64,000 nucleotides of DNA from assembly GCF_003952425.1 (NCBI RefSeq), contig NZ_CP034449.1, positions 3,224,001-3,288,000 of the forward strand. The letters are read 5' to 3'. The notes beneath the pieces are model-generated. The model worked only from the letters and a program-made list of their open reading frames with translations. It had not been told where the DNA came from and did no database searches. The DNA comes from Mesorhizobium sp. M2A.F.Ca.ET.046.03.2.1 (GTDB lineage Bacteria > Pseudomonadota > Alphaproteobacteria > Rhizobiales > Rhizobiaceae). How positions within the stretch are numbered: the stretch's first letter is position 1; each line of letters begins with the position of its first letter. Made by a program: the position numbers and the translations under genes. Of this stretch, positions 1 through 9,484 are shown piece by piece.

Positions 1-1
1 G

Positions 2-151
2 GGCGACTTCATCGTCGTGCCGCGCGGCGTCGAACACCGGCCGCGCTCGCTGACGCCGGAGCCCGTGGTGCTGATGTTCGAGCCGGCGACGACTTTGAAC
101 ACCGGCAACGCACGGAGCGACCTCACCGTCACCGATCTCAAGCGGCTGTGA
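2..151 (+). CDS. Cupin-domain protein, C-terminal part (5' end outside window)
   Basis: Only the last 49 codons are present, in the frame ending with TGA at 149-151. The residues GDFIVVPRGVEHRPRS followed by a beta-strand PVVLMFEPA are the typical second cupin motif region (G-D-x-x-x-x-P-x-G-x-x-H) of small single-domain cupins. The conserved His would be a metal ligand. The substrate cannot be read from this fragment. The stop lies 3 bp before the DUF1579 start codon, so the two genes are probably co-transcribed. sucC would be expected upstream of sucD, so this gene pair probably interrupts the usual sucC-sucD order; the upstream gene is not visible. Confidence 0.75.
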   Translation, partial: GDFIVVPRGVEHRPRSLTPEPVVLMFEPATTLNTGNARSDLTVTDLKRL

Positions 152-154
152 GCC

Positions 155-652
155 ATGAACGCGTCGCCCTTCTCTTCCCTCTCGGATGGTCACCAACGCC
201 TGCAGGCGCTGGTCGGCGCATGGCGCGGCGAGGAAGAAGTCGCGGCAACGCAATGGACCGATGCCGGCACGGCGACTGCGGAAGTTCAGGCCGAGGCTCA
301 GTTCGGCGGCTTGTTCGTGGTGCAGCGCTATCGCCAGCGCCGCGACGGGACGATCTCGTTCGGCGCACATAATGTGTTCGGCTTCGACCAGCAGAACGGC
401 CTCGTCACCATGCATCAGTTCGACTCGATGGGGTTCGTGCCGATGTCACCGGCCACGGGCACGTGGAACGACGGCGAATTGGCGCTGGAACGGTCGTCGC
501 CGCGCGGCTCGGCTCGCGTGACCTACAATTTTGACGACATCGATACCTATCGCATGAAACTTCAGTTCAAGGCCACGAGCAGCAATGCTTGGGAAGACAT
601 GGTGAGCGGGCTCTACCGGCGCGTCTCGCCTTCCACGATCAACGGTTTTTAG
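155..652 (+). CDS. DUF1579 family protein
   Basis: A 165-residue soluble protein with no signal peptide or membrane segment. It begins with a short helix (residues 10-20) and the LVGAWRGEEEV element, then alternating beta-strands (GGLFVVQRYRQ, FGAHNVFGFD, ITYNFDD-like), as in DUF1579 beta-barrel proteins that are often annotated as heme- or lipid-binding without proof. The ATG at 155 follows the cupin stop at 151, and the gene ends 12 bp before sucD, so it looks like an operon member inserted in the TCA gene cluster. Family assignment is by recognition of the fold pattern; the biochemical function is unknown. Confidence 0.65.
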   Translation: MNASPFSSLSDGHQRLQALVGAWRGEEEVAATQWTDAGTATAEVQAEAQFGGLFVVQRYRQRRDGTISFGAHNVFGFDQQNGLVTMHQFDSMGFVPMSPATGTWNDGELALERSSPRGSARVTYNFDDIDTYRMKLQFKATSSNAWEDMVSGLYRRVSPSTINGF

Positions 653-664
653 AAAAGGGCCGCG

Positions 665-1567
665 ATGTCCATTCTCGTCGACAAGAATACCAAGGTGCTG
701 GTTCAGGGTCTGACCGGCAAGACCGGCACGTTCCACACCGAGCAGGCGCTGGCCTATCACGGCACCAAGATGGTGGGCGGCATCCACCCGAAGAAGGGGG
801 GCGAGACCTGGACCGGCTCGAAGGGCGAAAGCCTGCCGATCTTCGCCACGGTGGCCGAGGGCAAGGCAAGGACCGGCGCCAACGCCTCGGTCATCTATGT
901 GCCGCCGGCGGGCGCGGGCGAGGCCATCATCGAGGCGATCGAGGCAGAGATCCCGCTCATCGTCTGCATCACCGAAGGCATCCCGGTGATGGACATGGTC
1001 AAGGTCAAGGCGCGGCTCGACCGCTCCACTTCGCGGCTGATCGGCCCGAACTGCCCTGGAGTGCTGACGCCCGACGAGTGCAAGATCGGCATCATGCCCG
1101 GCAACATCTTCCGCAAGGGCTCGGTGGGCGTTGTTTCGCGCTCGGGAACACTTACCTATGAGGCAGTCTTCCAGACCACCAATGTCGGCCTCGGCCAGAC
1201 AACGGCGGTTGGCATCGGCGGCGACCCGGTCAAGGGCACCGAATTCATTGATGTGCTGGAGATGTTCCTCGCCGACGACGAGACCAAGTCGATCATCATG
1301 ATCGGCGAGATCGGCGGCTCGGCCGAGGAAGACGCCGCGCAGTTCCTCAAGGACGAAGCCAAGCGCGGCCGCAAGAAACCGATGGCGGGCTTCATCGCCG
1401 GGCGCACGGCGCCGGCCGGCCGCACCATGGGCCATGCGGGCGCGGTGATCTCGGGCGGCAAGGGCGGCGCGGAAGACAAGATCGCGGCGATGGAATCGGC
1501 CGGCATCAAGGTCTCACCGTCGCCGGCCAGGCTCGGCACGACGCTGGTCGAGGCGATCAAAGGTTAG
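665..1567 (+). CDS. sucD: Succinyl-CoA synthetase alpha subunit
   Basis: Catalyses, with SucC, reversible conversion of succinyl-CoA to succinate with NDP phosphorylation in the TCA cycle. The 300-residue length is typical. Residues 15-24 ([10 protein letters not shown]) form the CoA-binding Rossmann glycine loop; GPNCPG lies at 127-132. The phosphorylated active-site histidine is His257 in the [14 protein letters not shown] motif. The gene ends with a TAG that is the first triplet of a palindromic element (family F), and sucA follows about 140 bp later. sucC is not in the window; two unrelated small genes precede sucD instead. The ATG at 665 lies 12 bp after the previous stop. Confidence 0.97.
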   Translation: MSILVDKNTKVLVQGLTGKTGTFHTEQALAYHGTKMVGGIHPKKGGETWTGSKGESLPIFATVAEGKARTGANASVIYVPPAGAGEAIIEAIEAEIPLIVCITEGIPVMDMVKVKARLDRSTSRLIGPNCPGVLTPDECKIGIMPGNIFRKGSVGVVSRSGTLTYEAVFQTTNVGLGQTTAVGIGGDPVKGTEFIDVLEMFLADDETKSIIMIGEIGGSAEEDAAQFLKDEAKRGRKKPMAGFIAGRTAPAGRTMGHAGAVISGGKGGAEDKIAAMESAGIKVSPSPARLGTTLVEAIKG

Positions 1568-1669
1568 GGCAGTAGGGGAGTAGGGCAGTAGGGGGATAGG
1601 ACGAACGGGACGAGCGTGTCGACAGCTTGCTCGCCCTACTGCCTTACTCCCCTACTGCCCTACTCCCCT
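1566..1669. repeat. Family F palindromic element (copy F1)
   Basis: Left arm: alternating GGGCAGTAG / GGGGAGTAG units at about 1566-1596. Right arm: the reverse complement units CCCTACTGCC / TTACTCCCCTA at about 1634-1669. The arms can form a long hairpin between sucD and sucA. The first bases of the element coincide with the sucD stop codon. A second copy lies at 47207-47263. Confidence 0.8.
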
Positions 1670-1707
1670 CCAAACTAAGGAGACGGAGCCAGGCTCCGCA
1701 GACGAAA

Positions 1708-4695
1708 ATGGCAAGACAAGATCAGGCCAACGACCAATTCTCGCTCACCTCGTTCCTCTACGGCGGCAATGCCGACTATATCGACGCGCTCTACGCGGCC
1801 TATGAGGACAATCCGGCTTCGGTCGATCCGGAGTGGCAGGATTTCTTCTCGGCGCTGAAGGACGACGCGGGCGACGTCCGCAAGAACGCCAAGGGCGCCT
1901 CCTGGGCGAAGCCCTCCTGGCCGCTGACGGCCAATGGCGAGCTGGTCTCGGCGCTGGACGGCAATTGGGGCCTGGTTGAGAAGGCGATCGAAAAGAAGGT
2001 CAAGGACAAGGCGGTCGTCAACGGCGCCGTGCTTTCCGACGCCGACGTGCACCAGGCGACGCGCGATTCGGTGCGCGCCATCATGATGATCCGCGCCTAC
2101 CGCATGCGCGGCCACCTGCACGCCAATCTTGATCCGCTCGGCATCGCCAAGCCGCTCGAGGACTATAACGAGCTGTCGCCGGAGAATTACGGTTTTACCG
2201 AAGCCGATTACGACCGGCCGATCTTCCTCGACAATGTGCTGGGCCTGGAATTCGGCACCATCCGGCAGATGTTGGACATCCTGACCCGCACCTATTGCTC
2301 GACCCTTGGCGTCGAGTTCATGCATATCTCCGACCCGGAAGAGAAGGCCTGGATCCAGGCGCGCATCGAAGGCGCCGACAAGGAGATCACCTTCACCGCC
2401 ACCGGCAAGAAGGCGATCCTGTCCAAGCTGATCGAGGCCGAGGGCTTCGAGCAATATATCGACGTCAAGTACAAGGGCACCAAGCGGTTCGGCCTCGACG
2501 GCGGCGAGTCGCTGATCCCGGCGCTGGAGCAGATCGTCAAGCGCGGCGGTCAGCTCGGCCTCAAGGAAATCGTGCTCGGCATGGCGCATCGCGGCCGCCT
2601 CAATGTGCTTTCCCAGGTGATGGCCAAGCCCCACCGCGCCATCTTCCACGAATTCAAGGGCGGCTCGGCCGCGCCCGACGAGGTCGAAGGCTCAGGCGAC
2701 GTGAAGTACCATCTCGGCGCCTCGTCGGACCGCGAGTTCGACGGCAACAAGGTGCATCTGTCGCTGACGGCCAATCCCTCGCATCTGGAAATCGTCGATC
2801 CGGTGGTGATGGGCAAGGCGCGCGCCAAGCAGGACCAGCTTTCCGGCCGCGAGCGTGGCGAGGTCGTGCCGCTGTCGGAGCGCGCCAAGGTGATGCCGCT
2901 GCTTTTGCATGGCGACGCCGCCTTCGCCGGCCAGGGCGTGATCGCCGAGATCCTCGGCCTGTCGGGGCTGCGCGGCCATCGCGTCGCCGGCACGCTGCAC
3001 GTCATCATCAACAACCAGATCGGCTTCACCACCAATCCGCGCTTCTCGCGCTCCTCGCCCTATCCGTCGGATGTGGCCAAGATGATCGAGGCGCCGATCT
3101 TCCACGTCAATGGCGACGATCCGGAAGCCGTGGTGCACGCCGCGAAGGTGGCGACCGAGTTCCGCATGAAGTTCCACAAGCCGGTGGTCGTGGACATGTT
3201 CTGCTATCGCCGCTTCGGCCACAATGAGGGCGACGAGCCGGCCTTTACCCAACCGATCATGTATCGCAACATCCGCACCCACAAGACGGTGGTGCAGATC
3301 TATGCCGACCGGCTGATCGCGGAGGGCCACGTCACCCAGGCCGAGGTCGACAAGATGCGGGCCGACTGGCGCGCGCATCTGGAAGCCGAGTGGGAAGTCG
3401 GCCAGAGCTACAAGCCGAACAAGGCCGACTGGCTGGACGGCGCGTGGTCCGGCCTGCGCACTGCTGACAATCAGGATGAACAACGGCGCGGCAAGACCGC
3501 CGTGCCGGTGCGCACGCTGAAGGAGATCGGTAAGAAGCTGACCGAGGTGCCGAAGGATTTCGAGGCGCACAAGACGATCCTGCGCTTCCTCGAGAACCGC
3601 CGCCAGGCGATCGAGTCCGGCGAAGGCATCGACTGGTCGACGGCCGAGGCGCTGGCCTTCGGCGCCATCCTGCTCGACGGCAACCCGATCCGGCTTTCCG
3701 GCCAAGATTCGGAGCGCGGCACCTTCTCGCAGCGCCATTCGGTGCTCTACGACCAGCGCGACGAGACCCGCTACATCCCGCTCAACAACCTCTCGGCGGC
3801 GCAGGCCGGCTATGAGGTCATCAACTCGATGCTGTCGGAAGAGGCGGTGCTGGGCTTCGAATATGGCTACAGCCTGGCGGAGCCGAAGGCGCTGACGCTC
3901 TGGGAGGCGCAGTTCGGCGATTTCGCCAACGGCGCCCAGGTGGTGTTCGACCAGTTCATCTCGTCGGGCGAGCGCAAATGGCTGCGCATGTCTGGCCTCG
4001 TCTGCCTGTTGCCGCATGGCTATGAGGGCCAGGGGCCGGAGCACTCGTCGGCGCGGCTGGAGCGCTTCCTGCAGCTCTGCGCGGAAGACAACATGCAGGT
4101 CGCGAACGTCACCACGCCGGCTAATTATTTCCACATCCTGCGCCGGCAGTTGAAGCGCGACTTCCGCAAGCCGCTGATCCTGATGACGCCGAAGTCGCTG
4201 CTGCGCCACAAGCGGGCGGTGTCGACGCTGTCGGAGATTTCGGGCGAGAGCTCGTTCCACCGGCTGCTGTGGGACGATGCGCAGCTCTTGGCCGACCAGT
4301 CGATCAAGCTGGTCAAGGACTCCAAGATCCGCCGCGTCGTGCTGTGCTCGGGCAAGGTCTATTACGACCTCTATGAGGAGCGCGAGAAGCGCGGCATCAA
4401 CGACATTTATCTGCTGCGCGTCGAACAGCTCTATCCGTTCCCGGCCAAGGCGCTGATCACCGAGCTGTCGCGTTTCCGCAATGCCGAGATGGTGTGGTGC
4501 CAGGAGGAGCCCAAGAATATGGGCGCCTGGTCGTTCATCGATCCCTATCTCGAATGGGTGCTGGCGCATATCGACGCCAAGCATCAGCGGGTGCGCTACA
4601 CCGGGCGGCCGGCCTCGGCCTCGCCGGCAACCGGCCTGATGTCGAAGCATCTCAGCCAGCTCGCCGCGCTGCTCGACGACGCTCTCGGCGAATAA
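1708..4695 (+). CDS. sucA: 2-oxoglutarate dehydrogenase E1 component
   Basis: ThDP-dependent decarboxylase (E1o) of the 2-oxoglutarate dehydrogenase complex; it reductively succinylates the lipoyl group of SucB. The protein is 995 residues from the ATG at 1708, giving [11 protein letters not shown] and the N-terminal E1 domain [14 protein letters not shown] (residues 13-26); an in-frame start at 1627 would read through the palindromic element and is rejected. Visible motifs are [11 protein letters not shown] (about residue 290), LTANPSHLE, the ThDP/Mg motif GDAAFAGQG (about 402) paired with NNQIGF (about 435), and the C-terminal transketolase-like domain. sucB follows after 44 bp. Confidence 0.97.
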   Translation: MARQDQANDQFSLTSFLYGGNADYIDALYAAYEDNPASVDPEWQDFFSALKDDAGDVRKNAKGASWAKPSWPLTANGELVSALDGNWGLVEKAIEKKVKDKAVVNGAVLSDADVHQATRDSVRAIMMIRAYRMRGHLHANLDPLGIAKPLEDYNELSPENYGFTEADYDRPIFLDNVLGLEFGTIRQMLDILTRTYCSTLGVEFMHISDPEEKAWIQARIEGADKEITFTATGKKAILSKLIEAEGFEQYIDVKYKGTKRFGLDGGESLIPALEQIVKRGGQLGLKEIVLGMAHRGRLNVLSQVMAKPHRAIFHEFKGGSAAPDEVEGSGDVKYHLGASSDREFDGNKVHLSLTANPSHLEIVDPVVMGKARAKQDQLSGRERGEVVPLSERAKVMPLLLHGDAAFAGQGVIAEILGLSGLRGHRVAGTLHVIINNQIGFTTNPRFSRSSPYPSDVAKMIEAPIFHVNGDDPEAVVHAAKVATEFRMKFHKPVVVDMFCYRRFGHNEGDEPAFTQPIMYRNIRTHKTVVQIYADRLIAEGHVTQAEVDKMRADWRAHLEAEWEVGQSYKPNKADWLDGAWSGLRTADNQDEQRRGKTAVPVRTLKEIGKKLTEVPKDFEAHKTILRFLENRRQAIESGEGIDWSTAEALAFGAILLDGNPIRLSGQDSERGTFSQRHSVLYDQRDETRYIPLNNLSAAQAGYEVINSMLSEEAVLGFEYGYSLAEPKALTLWEAQFGDFANGAQVVFDQFISSGERKWLRMSGLVCLLPHGYEGQGPEHSSARLERFLQLCAEDNMQVANVTTPANYFHILRRQLKRDFRKPLILMTPKSLLRHKRAVSTLSEISGESSFHRLLWDDAQLLADQSIKLVKDSKIRRVVLCSGKVYYDLYEEREKRGINDIYLLRVEQLYPFPAKALITELSRFRNAEMVWCQEEPKNMGAWSFIDPYLEWVLAHIDAKHQRVRYTGRPASASPATGLMSKHLSQLAALLDDALGE

Positions 4696-4739
4696 CCGCA
4701 CGAAACAGACCTCAAAAGACAAGAGAACGGACAGGCACA

Positions 4740-6014
4740 ATGGCTACCGAAATCCGCGTCCCCACTCTGGGTGAATCCGTCACCGAGGCGACCGTTGGCA
4801 AGTGGTTCAAGAAGGTCGGCGACGCGATCGCCGCCGATGAGCCCCTGGTCGAGCTCGAAACCGACAAGGTGACGGTGGAAGTGCCTGCAGCGGGCGCCGG
4901 AACGCTGGCCGAGATCACCGTCAAGGAAGGCGAGACGGTCAATGTCGGCGCGCTGCTCGGCTCGATTTCGGCGGGCGGCGGTGCCCCGGCCACGAAGCCG
5001 CAGGCAGTGGCGCAGGCTTCCAGCCCGGATGCCGCGTCTTCGGTCAAGCAGGCCGCGGCCGAGACCGCCAAGATCGCTGGCGACAACGGTCCGATCGAGC
5101 CGCGCACCATGCCGCCGGCGCCGGCCGCGGCCAAGCTGATCGCGGAGCACAATCTCTCGGTCGACCAGCTGTCCGGCTCGGGCAAGCGCGGCCAGGTGCT
5201 GAAGGGCGACGTGCTCGATGCCATCGCCAAGGGCGCGCCGTCCCAGCCGGCCGAGACGCCGAAGGCGGCACCTGCGCCGGTCGTTGCCCGCGCGCCATCC
5301 TCGGCCGAGGATGCGCCGCGCGAGGAGCGCGTGCGCATGACCAAGCTGCGCCAGACCATTGCGCGCCGCTTGAAAGAAGCGCAGTCGACCGCAGCCATGC
5401 TCACCACCTTCAACGAGGTGGATATGAGCGCGGTGATGGCGCTGCGGGCCAAATACAAGGACGTGTTCGAGAAGAAGCACGGCGTGAAGCTCGGCTTCAT
5501 GGGCTTCTTCACCAAGGCGGTGACGCATGCGCTGAAGGAAATCCCGGCGGTCAATGCCGAGATCGACGGCACCGACATCATCTACAAGAACTTCGCCCAT
5601 GTCGGCGTCGCCGTCGGCACGGACAAGGGCCTGGTGGTGCCGGTGGTGCGCGACGCCGACCAGATGTCCATCGCCGAGATCGAGAAGGAGATCGGCCGGC
5701 TGGGTCTCGCCGCGCGCGACGGCAAGCTTTCGGTCGCGGACATGCAGGGCGGCACCTTCACCATCTCCAATGGCGGCGTCTACGGCTCGCTGATGTCGAC
5801 GCCGATCCTCAATGCGCCGCAATCGGGCATTCTCGGCATGCACAAGATTCAGGATCGGCCGATGGTGGTCGGCGGCCAGATCGTCATCCGCCCGATGATG
5901 TATCTGGCGCTCAGCTACGATCACCGCATCGTCGACGGCAAGGAAGCGGTGACCTTCCTGGTGCGCGTCAAGGAAAGCCTGGAGGATCCCGAGCGGCTGG
6001 TGCTCGATCTCTAA
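4740..6014 (+). CDS. sucB: Dihydrolipoamide succinyltransferase, E2 component
   Basis: Core acyltransferase of the 2-oxoglutarate dehydrogenase complex. 424 residues from the ATG at 4740 ([13 protein letters not shown]); the longer open frame upstream overlaps sucA and is not used. Domain order: one lipoyl domain with the modified Lys43 in [11 protein letters not shown]; an Ala/Pro linker; a peripheral-subunit-binding domain at about 121-160 ([22 protein letters not shown]); then the catalytic domain ending with the active-site motif YDHRIVDG (His395, Asp399). It follows sucA directly. The E3 partner lpdA lies 1.9 kb downstream, separated by three unrelated genes. Confidence 0.97.
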   Translation: MATEIRVPTLGESVTEATVGKWFKKVGDAIAADEPLVELETDKVTVEVPAAGAGTLAEITVKEGETVNVGALLGSISAGGGAPATKPQAVAQASSPDAASSVKQAAAETAKIAGDNGPIEPRTMPPAPAAAKLIAEHNLSVDQLSGSGKRGQVLKGDVLDAIAKGAPSQPAETPKAAPAPVVARAPSSAEDAPREERVRMTKLRQTIARRLKEAQSTAAMLTTFNEVDMSAVMALRAKYKDVFEKKHGVKLGFMGFFTKAVTHALKEIPAVNAEIDGTDIIYKNFAHVGVAVGTDKGLVVPVVRDADQMSIAEIEKEIGRLGLAARDGKLSVADMQGGTFTISNGGVYGSLMSTPILNAPQSGILGMHKIQDRPMVVGGQIVIRPMMYLALSYDHRIVDGKEAVTFLVRVKESLEDPERLVLDL

Positions 6015-6025
6015 GGTTTGGCGCT

Positions 6026-6607
6026 GTGGCTGAAACGGTCGAGCCGATCGATCTGTTCGAGCTTGTGATGACAGGCCGAGCAGGACCTGTCGAACTCGGC
6101 AAAAGCAGCCGTGAAACGGTCCGAGGCTTGATCGATCCGGAGTATGTGCGGGCGGACAATCACTATCGCCACGAGGACACCGAGTCGGCCTGGTGCATCT
6201 TTGGTCGCAATTGCGAGTTTTTCTTCAGCCCCGATTTTCGTCTGAGATCGATTAGCGTCGAGCCCGTCTTCGGGAGATTGCAGCCCGGTGGAATGATGGC
6301 GACTTGGTACGGCGATCTCAACGTCGATGTGGGCCGGCATCCCGTGACGTTCGCAGGCACCAGCCCGATAGCCATACATACCTTGCCCAAGGCATTGCAG
6401 TTCCTGAACGAGGGCGACTTCAAATGGGCAATCGGTGGCGGCAGCGAGCGCGACGTCTATATTAAGCTGGCGGAGAGTTCTCGCGTCCTGACCCTCAAGT
6501 ATGAGGTAAACGCAATACCGGTCGGCGGGAAGAACAGTGTTGCGTTTGAGATAGACTATTTTCTTACGACGATTGTTATCCTCGATCAAGCTGTTCAGGG
6601 CGGATAG
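6026..6607 (+). CDS. Hypothetical protein, unrecognised
   Basis: A 193-residue protein starting at GTG 6026, 11 bp after the sucB stop, with AAGG about 10 bp upstream. No signal peptide, membrane segment or familiar catalytic motif is visible. The sequence is rich in aromatic residues (NCEFFFSPDF, MMATWYGDL) and alternating hydrophobics, suggesting a beta-rich fold. Base composition drops towards the 3' end: the stretch 6541-6600 is about 43 percent GC against well over 60 percent in sucB. That hints at recent acquisition. The gene ends 2 bp before the next ORF. Function is not assigned. Confidence 0.6.
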   Translation: MAETVEPIDLFELVMTGRAGPVELGKSSRETVRGLIDPEYVRADNHYRHEDTESAWCIFGRNCEFFFSPDFRLRSISVEPVFGRLQPGGMMATWYGDLNVDVGRHPVTFAGTSPIAIHTLPKALQFLNEGDFKWAIGGGSERDVYIKLAESSRVLTLKYEVNAIPVGGKNSVAFEIDYFLTTIVILDQAVQGG

Positions 6608-6609
6608 CA

Positions 6610-7128
6610 ATGAGGATCCGCTCCCTCTTGACCGAAAGTCTTTCGACCGCGTCAATAGTGGCAGGCCTGATGATGGTTCCGTCCGCCGCCCAGGCCGCCT
6701 GCCCGATCCAGCTCGCCGTCTATGGCGAAGCGCAGAGCGGCGCCGAGATCGATTTCACCCCGGCTGGCAGCTCGGCGACGATCACCAATGCCTTCCGCAT
6801 GATCCTCGACAACAATGTCGTGCTCGACGGCATCGCGATGTGGACCGAGGGATCGGCCGCGCGGCCGCATGGTTCGCTTATGTACAAATGCCCGACGGGC
6901 GACGTCACTGGCGAGGAGCTCGCCGCCTGCACCGTGTGGGAAGGCGTCATCTACAGCGCCGACGAGAAGGGCGGCGTCGGCCTGCTGCCGGCGGAGGGCG
7001 TCGACGCGCCGAAGACCCTGATCTTCCCCGATCTCGGGCCGTCGCTCGAAATGTCGGCCGCCTATGGCCCCGCCGGCTTCTCCAAGGTGCCGTGGGACAT
7101 CTTCGTGCTGAAAGGCTGCCAGGAATGA
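6610..7128 (+). CDS. Secreted hypothetical protein
   Basis: 172 residues beginning with a Sec-type signal peptide: MRIRS, a hydrophobic stretch TASIVAGLMMVPS, and an AQA cleavage site at about residue 29. The mature protein begins ACPIQLAVYG and contains several cysteines (CPIQ, KCPTG, ACTVW, KGCQE) that could form disulfides in the periplasm. No family was recognised. The stop codon overlaps the start of the following SDR gene (ATGA at 7125-7128), which implies translational coupling. It sits in the run of three genes that separates sucB from lpdA. Confidence 0.6.
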   Translation: MRIRSLLTESLSTASIVAGLMMVPSAAQAACPIQLAVYGEAQSGAEIDFTPAGSSATITNAFRMILDNNVVLDGIAMWTEGSAARPHGSLMYKCPTGDVTGEELAACTVWEGVIYSADEKGGVGLLPAEGVDAPKTLIFPDLGPSLEMSAAYGPAGFSKVPWDIFVLKGCQE

Positions 7129-7880
7129 GTGCCGAGAAAAAGACGCTGCTGGTCACCGGTGGCAGCCGCGGCATCGGCGCGGCCATCTGCCGGCAGGCGA
7201 ACCGGGCCGGTTATCGCGTGGCGGTCAACTACGTCTCCAACCAGGTCGCGGTGGACGCGCTGGTCGCCGAGCTCAGGGCCGCGGGTGGAGATGCCTTCGC
7301 AGTGAAGGGCGATGTCGGCAACGAAGCCGATGTCATCGGGATGTTCGAAGCGATGGACCGGGCCTTCGGCCGGCTCGACGCTTTCGTCAACAATGCCGGC
7401 ATCGTCGACGTCAAGGCGCGGGTCGACGAGATGAGTGTCGAGCGGCTGGAGCGCATGATGCGCATCAACGTCGTCGGCTCGTTCCTGTGCGCCCGCGAGG
7501 CGGTGAAGCGCATGTCGACGCGGCATGGCGGCAAGGGTGGCGCCATCGTCAACATCTCCTCCGCTGCCGCCCGGCTGGGCTCGCCCGGCGAATATGTCGA
7601 CTACGCCGCCTCCAAGGGCGCGATCGACACCATGACCATGGGGCTCGCGCGTGAAGTCGCGCTGGAAGGTGTCCGCGTCAATGCGGTCAGCCCCGGAATC
7701 ACCGAGACCGAAATCCATGCTTCCGGCGGCCAGCCGGACCGCGTGGCGCGGATGCAGGATATGCTGCCGATGAGACGCGCCGGCACGGCGGACGAAGTCG
7801 CCAGCGCGGTTCTCTATCTTCTGTCGGACGCGGCCTCCTATACAACGGGCGCGATCCTCAATGTGAGCGGCGGCCGATAG
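7125..7880 (+). CDS. Short-chain dehydrogenase/reductase (FabG-like SDR)
   Basis: A 251-residue classical SDR starting at ATG 7125, overlapping the previous stop by ATGA; the longer in-frame ORF from 6573 only shadows the preceding gene. The N-terminal NAD(P)-binding motif is TGGSRGIG at residues 11-18. NNAG follows at about residues 88-91, a serine in NISS, and the catalytic YxxxK is Tyr160/Lys164 (YAASK). The C-terminal region [13 protein letters not shown] and the [10 protein letters not shown] end are typical of the family. Arg15 near the glycine motif may favour NADP(H). The substrate is unknown; it does not look like part of the 2-oxoglutarate dehydrogenase complex. Confidence 0.88.
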   Translation: MSAEKKTLLVTGGSRGIGAAICRQANRAGYRVAVNYVSNQVAVDALVAELRAAGGDAFAVKGDVGNEADVIGMFEAMDRAFGRLDAFVNNAGIVDVKARVDEMSVERLERMMRINVVGSFLCAREAVKRMSTRHGGKGGAIVNISSAAARLGSPGEYVDYAASKGAIDTMTMGLAREVALEGVRVNAVSPGITETEIHASGGQPDRVARMQDMLPMRRAGTADEVASAVLYLLSDAASYTTGAILNVSGGR

Positions 7881-7903
7881 GCGCCAAAGCAAAGGACAAG
7901 ACC

Positions 7904-9310
7904 ATGGCTTATGACGTCGTAATCATCGGATCGGGACCGGGCGGCTATGTCTGTGCCATCAAGGCGGCGCAGCTCGGGCTGAAGACGGCGGTGGTCGAGA
8001 AGAACGCCACCTTCGGCGGCACCTGCCTCAACATCGGCTGCATCCCGTCGAAGGCGCTGCTCCACGCCTCCGAGATGTTCGCCGAGGCTGGCCATGCCTT
8101 CGATACGCTGGGCGTCGAGATACCGGCACCGAAGCTCAATCTGAAGAAGATGATGGCGCATAAGGACACGACGGTGGCGTCAAACGTCAACGGCGTAGCC
8201 TTCCTGTTCAAGAAGAACAAGATCGATAGCTTCCGCGGCACCGGCAAGGTGATTTCGGCCGGCAAGGTTTCGGTGACCGGCGAGGACGGCAAGGTCGAGG
8301 AGATCGAGACCCGGAATGTCGTCATCGCCACAGGCTCGGATGTCGCCGGCATTCCGGGCGTCAAGGTCGATTTCGACGAGAAGGTGATCGTGTCCTCTAC
8401 CGGCGCGCTGTCGCTGGCCAAGGTGCCGGAGCGTCTCGTGGTGGTCGGCGGCGGTGTCATCGGGCTGGAGCTCGGCTCGGTGTGGGCAAGGCTCGGCGCC
8501 AAGGTCACGGTGGTCGAGTTCCTGGACAACATCCTGGGCGGTATGGACGGTGAGGTATCGAAGCAGTTCCAGCGGCTGCTCACCAAGCAGGGCTTCGAGT
8601 TCAAGCTCGGCGCCAAGGTCACGGGTGTGGCCAAGGCCAAGAAGGGCGCGACCGTGACCTTCGAGCCGGTCAAGGGCGGTGCCACTGAGACGATCGAGGC
8701 GGATGTGGTGCTGGTCGCCACCGGACGCCGGCCCTATGCCGACAGCCTCGGGCTGCAGGAGGCCGGCGTCGAGCTAGACGAGCGCGGCAGGGTCAAGACC
8801 GACGCGCATCTCAGGACCAACGTGCCCGGCATCTATGCCATCGGCGACGTCATCGCCGGACCGATGCTGGCGCACAAGGCCGAGGACGAGGGCGTCGCCG
8901 TCGCCGAGACCATCGCCGGCCAGGCCGGGCATGTGAACTACGACGTCATCCCAAGCGTCGTCTACACCAGTCCGGAGATCGCCTCCGTCGGCAAGACCGA
9001 GGAGGAGCTGAAGAAGGCCGGCATCGACTACAAGGCCGGCAAATTCCCGTTCAGCGCCAATGGCCGCGCGCGCGCCATGCTGCACACCGACGGCTTCGTC
9101 AAGATCCTGGCCGACAAGGTGAGCGAGCGCGTGCTCGGTGTCCATATCGTCGGCTTCGGCGCCGGCGAGATGATCCACGAGGCGGCGGTGCTGATGGAGT
9201 TCGGCGGCTCGTCGGAGGACCTCGCCCGCACCTGCCACGCGCATCCGACGATGTCGGAAGCGGTGAAGGAAGCGGCGCTGGCGACCTTCTTCAAGCCTAT
9301 TCATATCTAG
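7904..9310 (+). CDS. lpdA: Dihydrolipoamide dehydrogenase, E3 component
   Basis: FAD-dependent E3 that reoxidises the dihydrolipoyl groups of 2-oxoacid dehydrogenase complexes with NAD. 468 residues, the usual length. Residues 7-14 IIGSGPGG bind FAD. The redox disulfide is Cys41/Cys46 in [13 protein letters not shown]. The NAD-binding motif [15 protein letters not shown] lies at about 180-195, the second FAD motif [15 protein letters not shown] at about 310, and the catalytic dyad is in HAHPTMSEA near the C terminus. Position downstream of sucA-sucB supports a role as E3 of the 2-oxoglutarate dehydrogenase complex. Confidence 0.96.
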   Translation: MAYDVVIIGSGPGGYVCAIKAAQLGLKTAVVEKNATFGGTCLNIGCIPSKALLHASEMFAEAGHAFDTLGVEIPAPKLNLKKMMAHKDTTVASNVNGVAFLFKKNKIDSFRGTGKVISAGKVSVTGEDGKVEEIETRNVVIATGSDVAGIPGVKVDFDEKVIVSSTGALSLAKVPERLVVVGGGVIGLELGSVWARLGAKVTVVEFLDNILGGMDGEVSKQFQRLLTKQGFEFKLGAKVTGVAKAKKGATVTFEPVKGGATETIEADVVLVATGRRPYADSLGLQEAGVELDERGRVKTDAHLRTNVPGIYAIGDVIAGPMLAHKAEDEGVAVAETIAGQAGHVNYDVIPSVVYTSPEIASVGKTEEELKKAGIDYKAGKFPFSANGRARAMLHTDGFVKILADKVSERVLGVHIVGFGAGEMIHEAAVLMEFGGSSEDLARTCHAHPTMSEAVKEAALATFFKPIHI

Positions 9311-9372
9311 ATCCCGAACCGAAGCGCGATGCGCGTCAGCGTTCGGCATGGCTCGTCTCGCAAGGTTCGCTT

Positions 9373-9472
9373 GAGCAATTCCAGGAAAAGTGTGAGCGGT
9401 ATTCCGTCCGGAATTGCGTAAAAACAAAGAGATAGAGCGGTTCGCCGTTTCTATGAAACGGTGAAACGCTCC
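9373..9472. repeat. Family A palindromic element (copy A1)
   Basis: About 100 bp made of two hairpins: GCAATTCC (9375-9382) pairing with GGAATTGC (9410-9417), then an AT-rich link (AAACAAAGAGATAGAG), then a second stem around CCGTTT...AAACGG ending near 9470. It abuts the Shine-Dalgarno sequence of the downstream ThDP enzyme gene. Full copies also lie at 27361-27461 and 58979-59081. Confidence 0.85.
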
Positions 9473-9484
9473 AGGAGATACCTC

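Noticed and set aside
446..1435. Long antisense reading frame over sucD (and similar ones over sucA, sucB, sdhA, ftsK, leuC)
   Set aside because: High-GC coding DNA routinely leaves the reverse strand open. The products are Arg/His/Ala-rich without any motif and the sense genes are unmistakable.
4494..4739. 82-codon N-terminal extension of sucB
   Set aside because: It overlaps sucA, gives an arginine-rich non-conserved sequence, and the conserved MATEIRVPT start is at 4740.
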